Shown: positions 22,107 through 32,060 of the stretch, piece by piece
How the letters are laid out: each line of letters opens with the position of its first letter
Position numbering within the stretch: position 1 is the stretch's first letter
Origin: Actinomortierella ambigua
Taxonomy: Eukaryota; Mortierellomycota; Mortierellomycetes; Mortierellales; Mortierellaceae
Direction of reading: 5' to 3'
Length of the DNA stretch: 64,000 nt
Assembly (NCBI GenBank): GCA_016098155.1
Contig: JAAAJB010000068.1
Coordinates: 1-64,000 of the forward strand
Translations under genes and position numbers: made by a program
Notes under the pieces: generated by a model
The model's input: only the letters and a program-made list of their open reading frames with translations
Databases searched by the model: none
What the model was told of the DNA's origin: nothing

Positions 22107-22377
22107 AAAAAAAGGAACGGGATATATTGAGTCACCACTATCTCCTACACCACCACTATCACATCTCCCTTTTTCCTTTCTCTCTCTATCTCTCTTTCTG
22201 TAGCTTGTATCATACTTGTACAAAAAAAACGACAAATACTTTCGTGCTTCTTTTCCTTGTGAGCTAGCAAAGGCACTTATGGAGGATCTGCGATTCGATA
22301 CAGAAGGCAAAGACTATTGCGCTGACAGTAACAAGTCGCAGATTTTATTATTATTGTTATCATTATCATTTGTCTTA

Positions 22378-23524
22378 TTATTGCTTGGGAGATGCTGTTC
22401 GATGCACCTTGGCCACCAGGACGACATCTCGTCCAAGGGTGTGGTATGTTGGGTTCTCCAATTGCGGTAATCCCTAACCAGAGAAAGGTAGAGCGGATAA
22501 AAAAATGCAAGGTGATCATACAATGTGGTGATGGATAAGTACGTTGAGGTCCACAAATGGACCTAAAAAAGAAAACAGGGGACGCGACAGAGAAATCTCT
22601 TACCTGCGCAGATCCAATGACAGATACACCATCTTGGCCGACAAAAGTAGGTGCAATGGTGACAATAGTGAGGTCGACAAGACCAGACTCGAGAAACGAC
22701 TTGATGATACTTGCTCCGCCCTCAACCATTAGTGACCGAATCTTCCTCGCCGATAGCTCTTGCACAACGTTGAAGAGATCCAGCCGACCTATGCAATAAC
22801 AACAATGCCAAGAAGAAGCAGAAGAGGAAGGAAGAAATAAAAAAAAAAATGTGGCGTAAATACAACATGTCAGCAAAAAAAAAAGAAATATCTCGAATTC
22901 AATGCCTTTTTTTTTCTAGTTTACCTTGACTGTCCGTGGAACATCCGACGACGGTAGCTCCACGGAGCTCAAGCTGCCGCCTTCGCTCAGGACTGTGGTC
23001 ATGACGCGTCAAGATCAGCGGCCGTGTAGGAGCGTCCTGGTCGAGCAGTTTGGAGGAGAGTGGGAACCGGAGCTGGGCATCGAGAATGATCGGTTTGGGT
23101 TGCAGCTCTGGGAACAAGGCTGGATTACGCAGTTGTCCAGTTTCTGAGATACAGCGGGGCGGTAACTCGTCGTTGGAGAGACGAGCTTATTTTTTTAAAG
23201 GAAGAGAATGTTGAAGAGTGTGAATATTTAATAGCCATTCCAATGCATACCAGGCCACAAAGACAAACGAAACAGAAAAAGGACGATACCTGTTAGTCGT
23301 GGATCGTCGTTAAAGACAGTATTGATACCAACAAGGATGCCATCATGCATGGCTCGCAGCATGTGGGTTGCCTTCATCGACTCGGGTCCGCTCAAGATAA
23401 GCTGCTGGCCGCCGTGGCCGGCAATCTTACCATCCAGACTTTGCGCATATGTGAGCGTGACAAAAGGCTTTGTGGTGTTCTGACCAGGGTCTACCACGAT
23501 CTCGTGCAGGAAGTTGTAGAGCAT
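22378..23524 (-). CDS. rib7: Riboflavin biosynthesis reductase Rib7
   Basis: 244 aa; NADPH-dependent reduction of the ribosylamino side chain of 2,5-diamino-6-ribosylamino-4(3H)-pyrimidinone 5'-phosphate, an early fungal riboflavin step. Exons: 23524-23290, 23143-22925, 22788-22604, 22473-22378. RibD C-terminal/DHFR-like fold motifs: PFVTLTYAQSLDGKIAG, HMLRAMHDGILVGINTVFND, KPIILDAQLRFPL, the glycine-rich IRSLMVEGGASIIKSFL, and VDLTIVTIAPTFVGQDGV. The last exon completes the family end with TLGRDVVLVAK. The start ATG gives FLHEIVVDP before the conserved core; the N-terminus is a little shorter than in some fungi, so a short upstream exon cannot be ruled out. Confidence 0.93.
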
Positions 23525-25069
23525 GTTCTTGGATAAGTAGCAACGAAATAAAGGATAGATCAGAAATGGGGTGGGAATTAAATCAACCCTCTCTACTGTG
23601 GATATGTTGTTTTTTTAACGCAAATGCTGCTCGGGGACTTCTTTTTTTTTTATCTATCACTTAAATTTGGTCCCACCACTCATAAACGCAAAAAGTGAAA
23701 TGGGAGAAGGGAAGCGTAGAAGGATATAAGGAAGATGTGGGACGTCGTATTCTACCATAACGAGAAACCACAAAACGGAGGTAGAGGGGAAGGGACGTGC
23801 ACTCGTGCAGAAAAGCGGGAGGCGGTACCTCTTTAGGACATTTTCTAAAACTTGGTACACTTGAAATGGTGAGTTTGGAACGCCCCACCAAAGAAGCACC
23901 TTCTCCATCTACGATTAGCACAGCCATAAATGTGGTGGCCCCCAGCACCTCTCTCAAGATACAGGTGTCGAGCTCTGGCAACGGCAGATAGGGGAGAAGG
24001 CGTTCCGTTGCAGTCACAAGGCCAGTCGCGGTCCCCAATCTATGCATACGAAAGCCTCCGAAGAGCAACTCACTGATTGAAGCATTGGCAGTGGGAAAGG
24101 TCACAAAGTCACTAGGACGTGCAAGGGCAACCATCAGCCATCTTTCGACAATGCTGAAAAGTAAACTCAAGGGCCAAATAGCAGTTCGAGAGGCAGTTGA
24201 TACAAGAGCATAGAATTCATCCTGTCGCAGACCGCAAGCCAGGACCACTCTAGAGGGCACCCGCCAGCCCCTAAAACAGAGGCTTCAAGATCTGTCGGTG
24301 CCAAAGCCTGAACCTCCACACGCACATGCAGAAGGAGGGTCAAAACTTGTTGGCAAGATTCCTCAGAGCAGGAATGATAGTAGTTTCTTCAGCGAAAAGT
24401 TTAAATGGGTCCAAGTGTGTACAGGACGTCAAAACGAGATTGACGACTAGTGTTATTGACAAGGTAGGATTCAACATGTACACCATTAGTCATGTGGGAT
24501 AGTGCAGAGACGGTGAGCGAGCAGTACTGATGGTCCCAAATAACAAGGACAAAGCTGCATCTTCATTGCAGGGGTCATGGACAAAAACTACACAATGGTG
24601 ATACATAACAGCTAGTATACCTCATTTAGGGTCGTGGGTATCGGTACCGTTCTCGGCCACGATACCCACCGTTTTTTTTTGAATCTTGTTGAGGTGGTCT
24701 ACGGAAACAGACAGCTGGGAATCTTCCAGTCTCAGCAATCTTGCAAAACAGGTCAAGTGCCGTCATTCTGCTGTCGCTCTCCTTAACACCGCGGCCAAGA
24801 CCAAGGTATCAGTTTTGAGTATCCTTTTTATAGGCCTGAGAGGCCAACAGGCAATTACACTAAGGAGGAGCCAAGTCTTCCTAACATCCTACATCGTGGA
24901 GAAGGCCAAAGAATCGATAGATGGGGGTGTGTTGTCTTTCATAACGTAGATGACGAGGAAGTACGCTAACTACAGGGGTGGGTATTGGCCTTTAGTATGA
25001 TGTTAAGTCTGAGTTTTATTTTGAGCATGAAGTATGAGCGGGGCAAGGATAAAGGAACTGAAGGTAACT
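23525..25069. other. Intergenic DNA upstream of rib7, left edge of the accessory stretch
   Basis: About 1.5 kb without a gene I recognise. A minus-strand frame of some 199 codons (24260-23661) starts only at GTG and has no family likeness, so it is not called. A perfect 10-bp inverted repeat followed by a T-run lies at 24634-24679. The right end meets the tRNA-like element. Confidence 0.4.
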
Positions 25070-25115
25070 GGAGTCGAACCCTGGTTGGTAGGCACGGTAC
25101 CAACCGATTACGCCA
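25070..25115 (-). other. tRNA-like element with Pol III A and B boxes (degenerate)
   Basis: On the minus strand an A-box match TGGCGTAATCGG (25115-25104) is followed 23 nt later by a perfect B box GGTTCGACTCC (25080-25070). Between them is an exact 8-bp hairpin, GGTTGGTA...TACCAACC, with a 7-nt loop (25105-25083). The A-B spacing is too short, the T stem does not pair and no 5' acceptor strand is visible, so it cannot be a working tRNA. A tRNA-derived SINE head or tRNA pseudogene is the likely source. It abuts and slightly overlaps (25115-25108) the stop-proximal end of the kinase/Sel1 gene. Confidence 0.55.
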
Positions 25116-28038
25116 GGCTGCAGGCGGAACGGTTTAATGTCATATTCAGGGCAGTATGGGTATCTAGGGTACGCTTACGCCTTCTTTCAACCACTTTAGT
25201 GAACCATTGGCGGCTTCGGTGCCATCCTGACAAACTTTTTTTCTCACGTTTGGACATCGCTTTAAGCTTCTTCTTTGCACTTGAATTCCCTTGCTCGGCT
25301 GCCTTGGTGTACCACTTGAGTGCCTTAGCGTCGCTCTGATCGACTCCTCGTCCTTTGTCGTACATCAGGGCAAGGTTAAGTTGTGCTTCTGCCAGCCCTT
25401 GCTCAGCTGCCTTGGTGAACCATCTGACCGCCTCAACATCGCTCTGACCGACCCCTCGTCCTTCTTGGTACATCACTCCGAGGATGAGCTGTGCGTTCGC
25501 GTTTCTTTCTAGGCATATCGTCCTGAGGAAGAAATATGTGCTCATCACCCCTTGCTCGGCAGCCTTAGTGCACCACTTGACCGCCTCAACATCGTTCTGA
25601 TCGACCCCTCGTCCTTCTTGGTACATCACTCCGAGGACAAACTGTGCATCCGCATTCCCTTGTTCGGCGGCCTTGGAGTACCACTTGGCCGCCTCAACAT
25701 CACTCTGATCGACTCCTCGTCCTTCTTGGTATATCTTCCCGAGGAAGAGCTGTGCGTACGCCTCACCTTGCTCGGCAGCCTTAATGTACCACTTGGCCGC
25801 CTCAACAACGTTCTGATCGACCCCTCGTCCATTATCGTACATCGTTCCGAGGACAAACTGTGCATCCGCATTCCCTTGTTCGGCGGCCTTGGAGAACCAC
25901 TTGAGCGCCTTAACATCGCTCTGATCGACTCCTCGTCCGTCTTGGTATATCTTCCCGAGGAAGAGCTGTGCGTACGCCTCACCTTGCTTGGCAGCCTTAA
26001 TGTACCACTTGGCCGCCTCAACATCGCTCTGATCGACCCCTCGTCCATTATGGTACATCGTTCCGAGGACAAACTGTGCATCCGCCCTCCCTTGTTCGGC
26101 GGCCTTGGAGAACCACTTGAGCGCCTCAGCGTCGCTCTGATCGACTCCTGTTCCACTGTGGTACATATCCCCGAGGAAGACCTGAGCGCGCGCCTCCCCT
26201 TGCTCGGCGGCCTTGGAGAACCACTTGATCGCCTCAACATCGCTCTGATCGACCCCTCGCCCTTCTTGGTACATCACTCCGAGGGAAAACTGTGATTCCA
26301 CATTCCCTTGATCGGCGGCCTTGGAGAACCACTTGGCCGCCTCAACATCGCTCTTATCGACTCCTCGTCCATTATCGTATATCAGTCCGAGGTAAAACTG
26401 TGCTTCCTCGGCCCCTTGCTCGGCGGCCTTAGCGAACCACTTGGCCGCCTCAACGTCGCTCCCATCGACTTCTATTCCTAGGCTGTACATCGCTCCGAGC
26501 ATGAGCTGCCCGCGTGCATTCCCTTGCTCGGCGGCCTTAGTGAACCACTTGAACGCCTCAAGGTGGCTCTTATCGACACCTTGTCCTTGGAAGTACATCA
26601 TTCCAAGGTCACTCTGTGCATTGCTATCCCCTTGCTTAGCTGCCTCGGTGAACCACTTGAATGCCTCCGCATCGTTCTGTTCGACTCCGCGACCAAGAGA
26701 GAACCAAGTTGCAAGCTTGACTTGAGCTTCAGCCTGTCCTTGATCTGCTGCCATGCGGAACCATCGGAGAGCCTCGATATCATCGTGATCTACCCCACGA
26801 CCGTCCTCATACATCTCGCCCATCTTGAATTGTGCCTTAGAAATGCCATTGACAGCTGCCTTACGGTACCAAGTCACAGCTTCCAAGTCGCTAGTGTCCA
26901 CGCCCTGACCTTGTTCGTACATCTCTCCGAGCGAGAGCTGAGCAGTGGTGTTCCCGCCCTTGGCTGCTATGTGATACCATTGGTGCGAATTCTCGGCGTT
27001 TTTGTCGACGATCCCTCCACCATGACTGTAGAGCCATCCGAGAAACAGCTGTGCATCATTGTTGCCTTGCGTGGCAGCCTGGCTAAAGTACTGCACGACA
27101 CTGTCATCCGTTTGTGGCAAACATCTAGTGCTGGTATCTGCAGCAGTGTTTGGATGATCTTCGGCCAATGACGGCATACCAGTCTTGTTCCCCGACGTGT
27201 TGCTGCCGCTATCAATGCTGATTGAGGGAAGGTCAACGCCGCCGCCATCACCGGCCATGACATCTTGCACTAAGGTCACTTCGCTCGCTTCAGGTCGTTG
27301 GTTAGGGTCCTGGTGCCAGCAGCGTTCGACAAATTGGCGATACTCGGTCGGTGTGTCATCGGATAATGTCTCGCGACGACCACTCTTGACATACAAGACC
27401 ATCGTCTCTCTATCGACATGGCCCTTGTATGGTTGTGTGCAGTTGGCTGCCATCTCCCACATCACCACTCCCAGAGCATAGATGTCTGTCTTGGTCGAGT
27501 AGACAGGCTTATCGACATCAAAGAGCTCTGGTGCGATCCACCTCAGCGTCCCAGCCGGACCTCCTCCAGCAGATGACATCGATAGGCTACTGTTCACAGT
27601 CGAGCGGATCTTGGCATGTCCAAAGTCAGCCAGCTTGGCTTCCATATGCCTCGTCAGGAGCACATTGGCACTCTTGAGGTCACGGTGGAGGACAGATTCT
27701 TGATGGATGTACTCGAGTCCTCGAGCAATCTCGTGAGCGAGTCGTTTCTTGGTGGACCAGTCCAGTGTGCCAGCTTCGATGGCCCTTGAGAGAGGCCCCT
27801 TCTCAGCAAGCTCCATGATGAGGTAGATGCGATCGTCATGCTCGTGAGCCCTGTAGAACTGGATGATGTTGCGATGTCTGAGAGTTGTCAAGACCTTGAT
27901 CTCCCTCTGGATAGCATGCTTGTGAAAGTCCGACTGTGAGAGGAAGAACGTCTTCGCAGCACATCGCTGACATCCCCAGAGAGCCTCGTGGACAGATCCA
28001 TTGCCCCCTAAGCCGAGACAATTTCCTAAAACTAGCAT
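25108..28038 (-). CDS. TKL-type protein kinase with C-terminal Sel1 repeats
   Basis: Single-exon 976-aa protein. Residues about 8-262 form a tyrosine-kinase-like Ser/Thr kinase with all key elements: glycine loop GLGGNGSVHEA, VAIK-type lysine in CAAKTFF, helix-C glutamate in REIKVL, HRDLKSANVLL, DFG and APE (WIAPELFD). It should be catalytically competent. After a short Ser/Thr linker come sixteen full Sel1-like repeats of 36 aa (about 325-935), pattern AQ-x-x-LG-x-M-Y-x-x-GRGVDQSD-x-EA-x-KW-x-x-KAAEQG, plus one truncated unit. Similar kinase/Sel1 proteins are greatly expanded in Glomeromycotina (established knowledge). The last residues, after RREKK-like basic sequence, read into a tRNA-like element, so the native C-terminus may be altered. 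The ATG lies just before the glycine loop; an upstream exon is possible. Confidence 0.9.
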   Translation of the reverse strand: MLVLGNCLGLGGNGSVHEALWGCQRCAAKTFFLSQSDFHKHAIQREIKVLTTLRHRNIIQFYRAHEHDDRIYLIMELAEKGPLSRAIEAGTLDWSTKKRLAHEIARGLEYIHQESVLHRDLKSANVLLTRHMEAKLADFGHAKIRSTVNSSLSMSSAGGGPAGTLRWIAPELFDVDKPVYSTKTDIYALGVVMWEMAANCTQPYKGHVDRETMVLYVKSGRRETLSDDTPTEYRQFVERCWHQDPNQRPEASEVTLVQDVMAGDGGGVDLPSISIDSGSNTSGNKTGMPSLAEDHPNTAADTSTRCLPQTDDSVVQYFSQAATQGNNDAQLFLGWLYSHGGGIVDKNAENSHQWYHIAAKGGNTTAQLSLGEMYEQGQGVDTSDLEAVTWYRKAAVNGISKAQFKMGEMYEDGRGVDHDDIEALRWFRMAADQGQAEAQVKLATWFSLGRGVEQNDAEAFKWFTEAAKQGDSNAQSDLGMMYFQGQGVDKSHLEAFKWFTKAAEQGNARGQLMLGAMYSLGIEVDGSDVEAAKWFAKAAEQGAEEAQFYLGLIYDNGRGVDKSDVEAAKWFSKAADQGNVESQFSLGVMYQEGRGVDQSDVEAIKWFSKAAEQGEARAQVFLGDMYHSGTGVDQSDAEALKWFSKAAEQGRADAQFVLGTMYHNGRGVDQSDVEAAKWYIKAAKQGEAYAQLFLGKIYQDGRGVDQSDVKALKWFSKAAEQGNADAQFVLGTMYDNGRGVDQNVVEAAKWYIKAAEQGEAYAQLFLGKIYQEGRGVDQSDVEAAKWYSKAAEQGNADAQFVLGVMYQEGRGVDQNDVEAVKWCTKAAEQGVMSTYFFLRTICLERNANAQLILGVMYQEGRGVGQSDVEAVRWFTKAAEQGLAEAQLNLALMYDKGRGVDQSDAKALKWYTKAAEQGNSSAKKKLKAMSKREKKSLSGWHRSRQWFTKVVERRRKRTLDTHTALNMTLNRSACSLA
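25290..27060 (-). repeat. 108-bp coding tandem repeat array (Sel1 units)
   Basis: Seventeen tandem units of 108 bp (36 codons), one truncated, coding for the Sel1 repeats. Central units are nearly identical at DNA level; units 10-11 and 12-13 form a higher-order 216-bp pair (AQFVLGTMY... then AQLFLGKIY...). The outer, 5'-most units are diverged. Near-identity with a constant codon register indicates recent unequal exchange or gene conversion. Confidence 0.85.
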
Positions 28039-29680
28039 GGATTGTAGAGACTTCTAAAAGACCGAAGTAGTGGGTGAGAAGACAGTTCGATATCCACAGC
28101 TTGACAAATGGTTCATGCGGCATGTTCGTACGTACCATGATGTAGACTTCTAGGAGGGGAATAGATAGGGGCTCTTGTATGGAATTGAATCGAAGAGAGA
28201 ATGAGAATGATGATGACAAGGAGGGTTATTGCAATGGAGATGAGAGATGAGAAATGAGAACAAATATGCATTGTTGGCACTTGTCGACTCACATCGAGGA
28301 GGTTTGTGGCACATATTGTTATTGTGTACCACTTTTTGCACTGCTGCAATTTAACAGGGCATGCTAGGTTTTTGGAAGTCTCCAAATGAGCAAGCCTGCG
28401 AAGTGGGCAATAAGGCCACAGAGTTGCTCGAGTGCATGTACTGGTCCTCTTGCTGCACTAGCCTGCCCCCGCGCCCTAAAATCGGCCATCAACTGTGAGA
28501 GAGCTGACCTATTGATTTTGGAAGTGAATTAACTATAGATATTGGAGCCTCATGATTCTCATAAGGAGGCAGGGCTTTTATAGACCCGATGTCATTCGAG
28601 AACAGCATTTGCGGCGTTGTCTCTGGCATAAACGTCCTGTCATCCTTGAACGGTGGAGGCTGATACCGTTGGGTTCGCCTTAGATTCATATTGCTGACAC
28701 TGCCCCAAACCACTCCAAAAGTTGATTGGACAAAGATGATATCGAAGCCGAACTGTGAGAGGAGTTCACACCTGGGACTCGATCGTACTATCGCAGGAAA
28801 CGCTGTACTATAATTTAAGGTAATGTTGCTCACGTGTGTACACTATAAATCCTTGAAGAAGCCATTGATGCTTGCATTGAAGGAGACGACGAACGGTGTC
28901 CTTAAAATCACAGTGCTCTTGCTCGCTTCGAGAATCTATCGATGTAAGAAATGGGTAGGCCGCATTCTCTATACTGACAACGTACGTGCAAGTTCAAACA
29001 TCCAGTAAAGAACCTCTCCAACTCGGCTCTCGAGTCAGCATCCTCCTGCTTCCTTCGATGCATAAGCGATGGTGGTAGACAGTGTCTAGACGCCAAACCC
29101 CCAAAATATCAGATCAAGCGTTTTAGGAAAGTCCAGGGAAAAGTTGGATGAGAGGTGGAGGGACAAGTGAAGAGTGGGTTCAAGTCAAGAAGGCTCTACT
29201 GGGGCACTAATGAGAATCCCAGGACCTTCAAGTGGGCTGCCACGGTTGGACTCTAGCCTAGCAAGTCCTGGATGCTGAGCCGCCTTTTAATTTCTTGATT
29301 ATATTCAACGCGTGTGGATGAACAATGGCCAATCCCACACGAACAGGTAAGAAGTATTGCGTCTATCAGTATCAATGAACAATCTTACAAGTGGCTCTAC
29401 CGCCAAGTCTGTCGTGATTCTCCTCGTCGTGGCTAGACCAGGCTGAGCAGACGAGATGGATTAAATGTCATAGAATAAAGGCGTACATCTTTAGCCGGCT
29501 AAGTCGAAAGAACCACCATATCAAACTTTCGTGATGTCAGTGTCCTTGCAGCAGGGGCATGGCAGGCAGGGACTCCAGAAGCAGGGAATCCCGCCACTGA
29601 TCTCGATGTGATTAAAAAAAAAAAAAAGGCATAATAAACGAGCCCACATCGATCAGGACGTAAAAAAGTATGCTTCAGTA
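28039..29680. other. Accessory-region DNA, no supported gene
   Basis: Upstream flank of the kinase gene and left flank of the retrotransposon relic. A minus-strand frame of 114 codons (28833-28489) begins at GTG and resembles nothing I know. An A13 run lies at 29612-29626. No terminal repeats were found by eye. Confidence 0.4.
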
Positions 29681-30178
29681 ATGTTAAAAAGAAAAACGCA
29701 TAAAGTTGCTAGTGTTCAACACACCCTTTGCGCACCGAGTGTATTGTACGGCTCCTCCCTCCGCAGTCAGGATGCCAGAGAAAGGCCATCCGGGATACCG
29801 CCCTCCGATGGAGACGCACGTCCCAGATCTCGCATGATTGGGGCCGCATTCCGTACATTGATTACCAACCGCTTTGGCAACCCGAACTCTTCCTCGCACG
29901 CCCGCTTTAAGATGCACCGCCTGACCCAGAAAACGACCGTTACCGAGTACGTCGAAGAGTTTGAATGTCTCGCAACCCGCTTAGCGGACCTGAGTGAACC
30001 AGAGGCCAAGTCCCATCTCTTGGCCGGATTGAGACAGAACCTGAATCTCCACTTTGCAGGATCATCGAATCTGAAGCAGCCCACACTCTCTGACATCAAA
30101 AGAATTGCAGACAACATGGACAAGATCTTTCTATTAAACACACCGGGGTCCAAGGAGACCAACCGCTTCATGACATGA
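29681..30178 (+). mobile_element. Orphan gag fragment of a Ty3-like LTR retrotransposon
   Basis: A 165-codon frame whose middle and end match the retrotransposon Gag core: a helical segment around FRTLITNRFGNPN, then the characteristic LTQKTTVTEYVEEFECLATRL and EAKSHLLAGLRQNLNL, the usual pattern of a Gag that continues into a zinc knuckle. Here the frame stops at 30178 without a CCHC knuckle, and no protease, reverse transcriptase or integrase follows. No LTRs are seen nearby. It is therefore a truncated relic. The first 50 codons do not look like Gag and may be unrelated sequence. Confidence 0.7.
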
Positions 30179-30960
30179 CTCCATTTACCCCTCTTGCACG
30201 ATACATCGACTTTATTCTTGCCAGAAACTGTCTTGCCTGACCACCTCCCCGGTCGGCGCGCAGAGAAAGCTGGCTTTCTGTTGAAATATGCTGGAGTTAA
30301 AGGAGGCTGGTCGTCACTGGCGACATGTGTTTCCCTGCAGCCTACACGCCGAAGGAGAGTAACGAAAGGTAACCACAGCGAGCAGGAATGAGTGGAGATA
30401 GCAAACGATGATATGCGAATGGTAGAAAGAGAGGTTTGCTAGCTATGAGCACAAAAGTAAAAGGGATGGAATATGAAAGCCTATAGGAAGAATGGCAATA
30501 GGCTTGTTCTTGACACTGACATTCCTTTGCACACTTCAAGGCGAGAGTACGTTCTCTACAACCATCTATCCCCAACGGTGAACATATGCAGACGCGTAGT
30601 GCAATTCCCGCCCGCAAGGACTATGATGGTCGGCCAAGTTGTTGCACCAAGCATTTTTTTCTACGTCATCCAGACCAGTGCACCAAGATGCTGCCAATCG
30701 TAAGGTGCATTTATTCCTCGGCGCCGAAGGAACTTGCATTGGTTTGCACCGCAGAGCACATGCTCCTCGGGTAGGCTGATAAACTAAGGACAACCAAGTC
30801 GCAGAGAGAGGGGAGAAGGACCCGTATTCATGATATGATGCAAGGTATTTTTGGTTCTGGTTTCATGAGTTGATAATATTCAACTCTCTCGCCATTTCAT
30901 GTGCTGTCCGGTAGCTCATTTTCTTCTCTACTGTTCCAACCATACGATTCTCACAAAACA
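30179..30960. other. Spacer between retrotransposon and Helitron relics
   Basis: About 780 bp of unassigned sequence. Stop codons are frequent in all frames and no domain is recognisable. It may belong to either flanking relic. Confidence 0.4.
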
Positions 30961-30969
30961 ACACTATCA

Positions 30970-32060
30970 GATAGGGCGACGGTAGCGGCTCCCTCCAATA
31001 CGAGAGTTGGTGCCTCATATAAGGCCAGACTACGACTGGATTTGCTAGCCATGTTCCGCGCATTCGGGACACCAGAGATATTTGGGACGTACTCGGTGAA
31101 CATGTCATCGCCAGGCCTTTCATGAACTGGAGCGATCCGAAACCGGTAGGGTGATTGCCGTTGTATGTAGATTTTTTTCAGAGACATTCGCAAGAGTGGA
31201 GCCATGTGTGGTCATTTATCAAGGACCGTTTTGCTCAGACGAAATTGGGTGGTCTCCGCGCGTGGACCAGGGTGACTCAGTTCCATGCCGGAGGAGTCTC
31301 GCATGCTCACCTCCTCTTCGTCTTGTGGACACGAAAGAGCTTTGAAGAGCTAGTGGCAGGTACGTTTCATGATGACTTTGCCAGTACACATTGGTTGTCA
31401 ACGTGGTCTGCTGACGTGATTGCACTACCCGTTTCAATCTTTGTCTCTCGATCAATCGAACCACTCCTTGTTCATTCCAGGCAATGACGATCCCGACACC
31501 TGGATTGTATCGTGCGCCCATCGCAGCAGTTCATCGGACGAGATGATGTTATGGCGACTCTATTACAAGACAAGACTCGCTCTCCTTCGAATCGCGAGCG
31601 GATCTTGTGCGTCTAAAACTTTCTCGAGCCATCCGGACGATCCAGAATTTGCGCGTATTGTTCGACGATATCAGGTGCATCAATATATCGAAAATTATTG
31701 CAGGAGGGTGCGAGGCATGGGGGCAGAGCCAAGCTGCCGTTTTTACTTTCCAAAACCTCAACATACTATGACAAGCAAGCAGAGAGGGTTGTGTACAAGC
31801 GTAATGAGGGCGATACGATGATAAATTCGTATTCGCCCGACTTGCTGAGATGTTTTGGCTCAGACACTGACATCCAGCTGAACCGTGCGGAGGATGCACT
31901 AGTGTACTTGGCCAAACACTTGTCGAAGCTAGTGGTGATGAAGGAAGGTGAAGAAGAGACTGTCAACGTGCAAGTAGGTCATCTCCATGTTCAGCTTAAA
32001 GGCAAGTATCAAAGTATGTACTGTATCCGAATTACGAGGGATGCCATTATATGAACCCAG
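30970..32060 (+). mobile_element. Degenerate Helitron Rep/helicase-like N domain
   Basis: Pieces of a Helitron transposase lie in order on the plus strand but in changing frames. About 31015-31125 reads LDLLAMFRAFGTPEIFGTYS; 31155-31400 reads WSHVWSFIKDRFAQTKLGG and GGVSHAHLLFVLWT, holding the H-x-H of the HUH motif; 31620-31770 (next frame) reads RYQVHQYIENYCRR and CRFYFPKP, a hallmark of the family; 31820-32050 reads NSYSPDLLRCFGSDTDIQL and ALVYLAKHLSKL, where the second catalytic Tyr of the usual Y-x-x-K-Y is His. At least three frameshifts and a stop (31123) separate them, so it cannot encode an active Rep. No SF1 helicase part is recognisable downstream. Confidence 0.75.

Noticed and set aside
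23661..24260. 199-codon minus-strand open frame upstream of rib7
   Set aside because: Starts at GTG, no recognisable motif, and lies in low-constraint DNA; length alone is not enough.
25070..25130. Functional tRNA gene
   Set aside because: A and B boxes are present, but the acceptor and T stems do not pair and the anticodon arm cannot be formed with a T33, so it is listed as tRNA-like only.
28489..28833. 114-codon minus-strand frame upstream of the kinase
   Set aside because: GTG start, no family likeness, surrounded by transposon relics.
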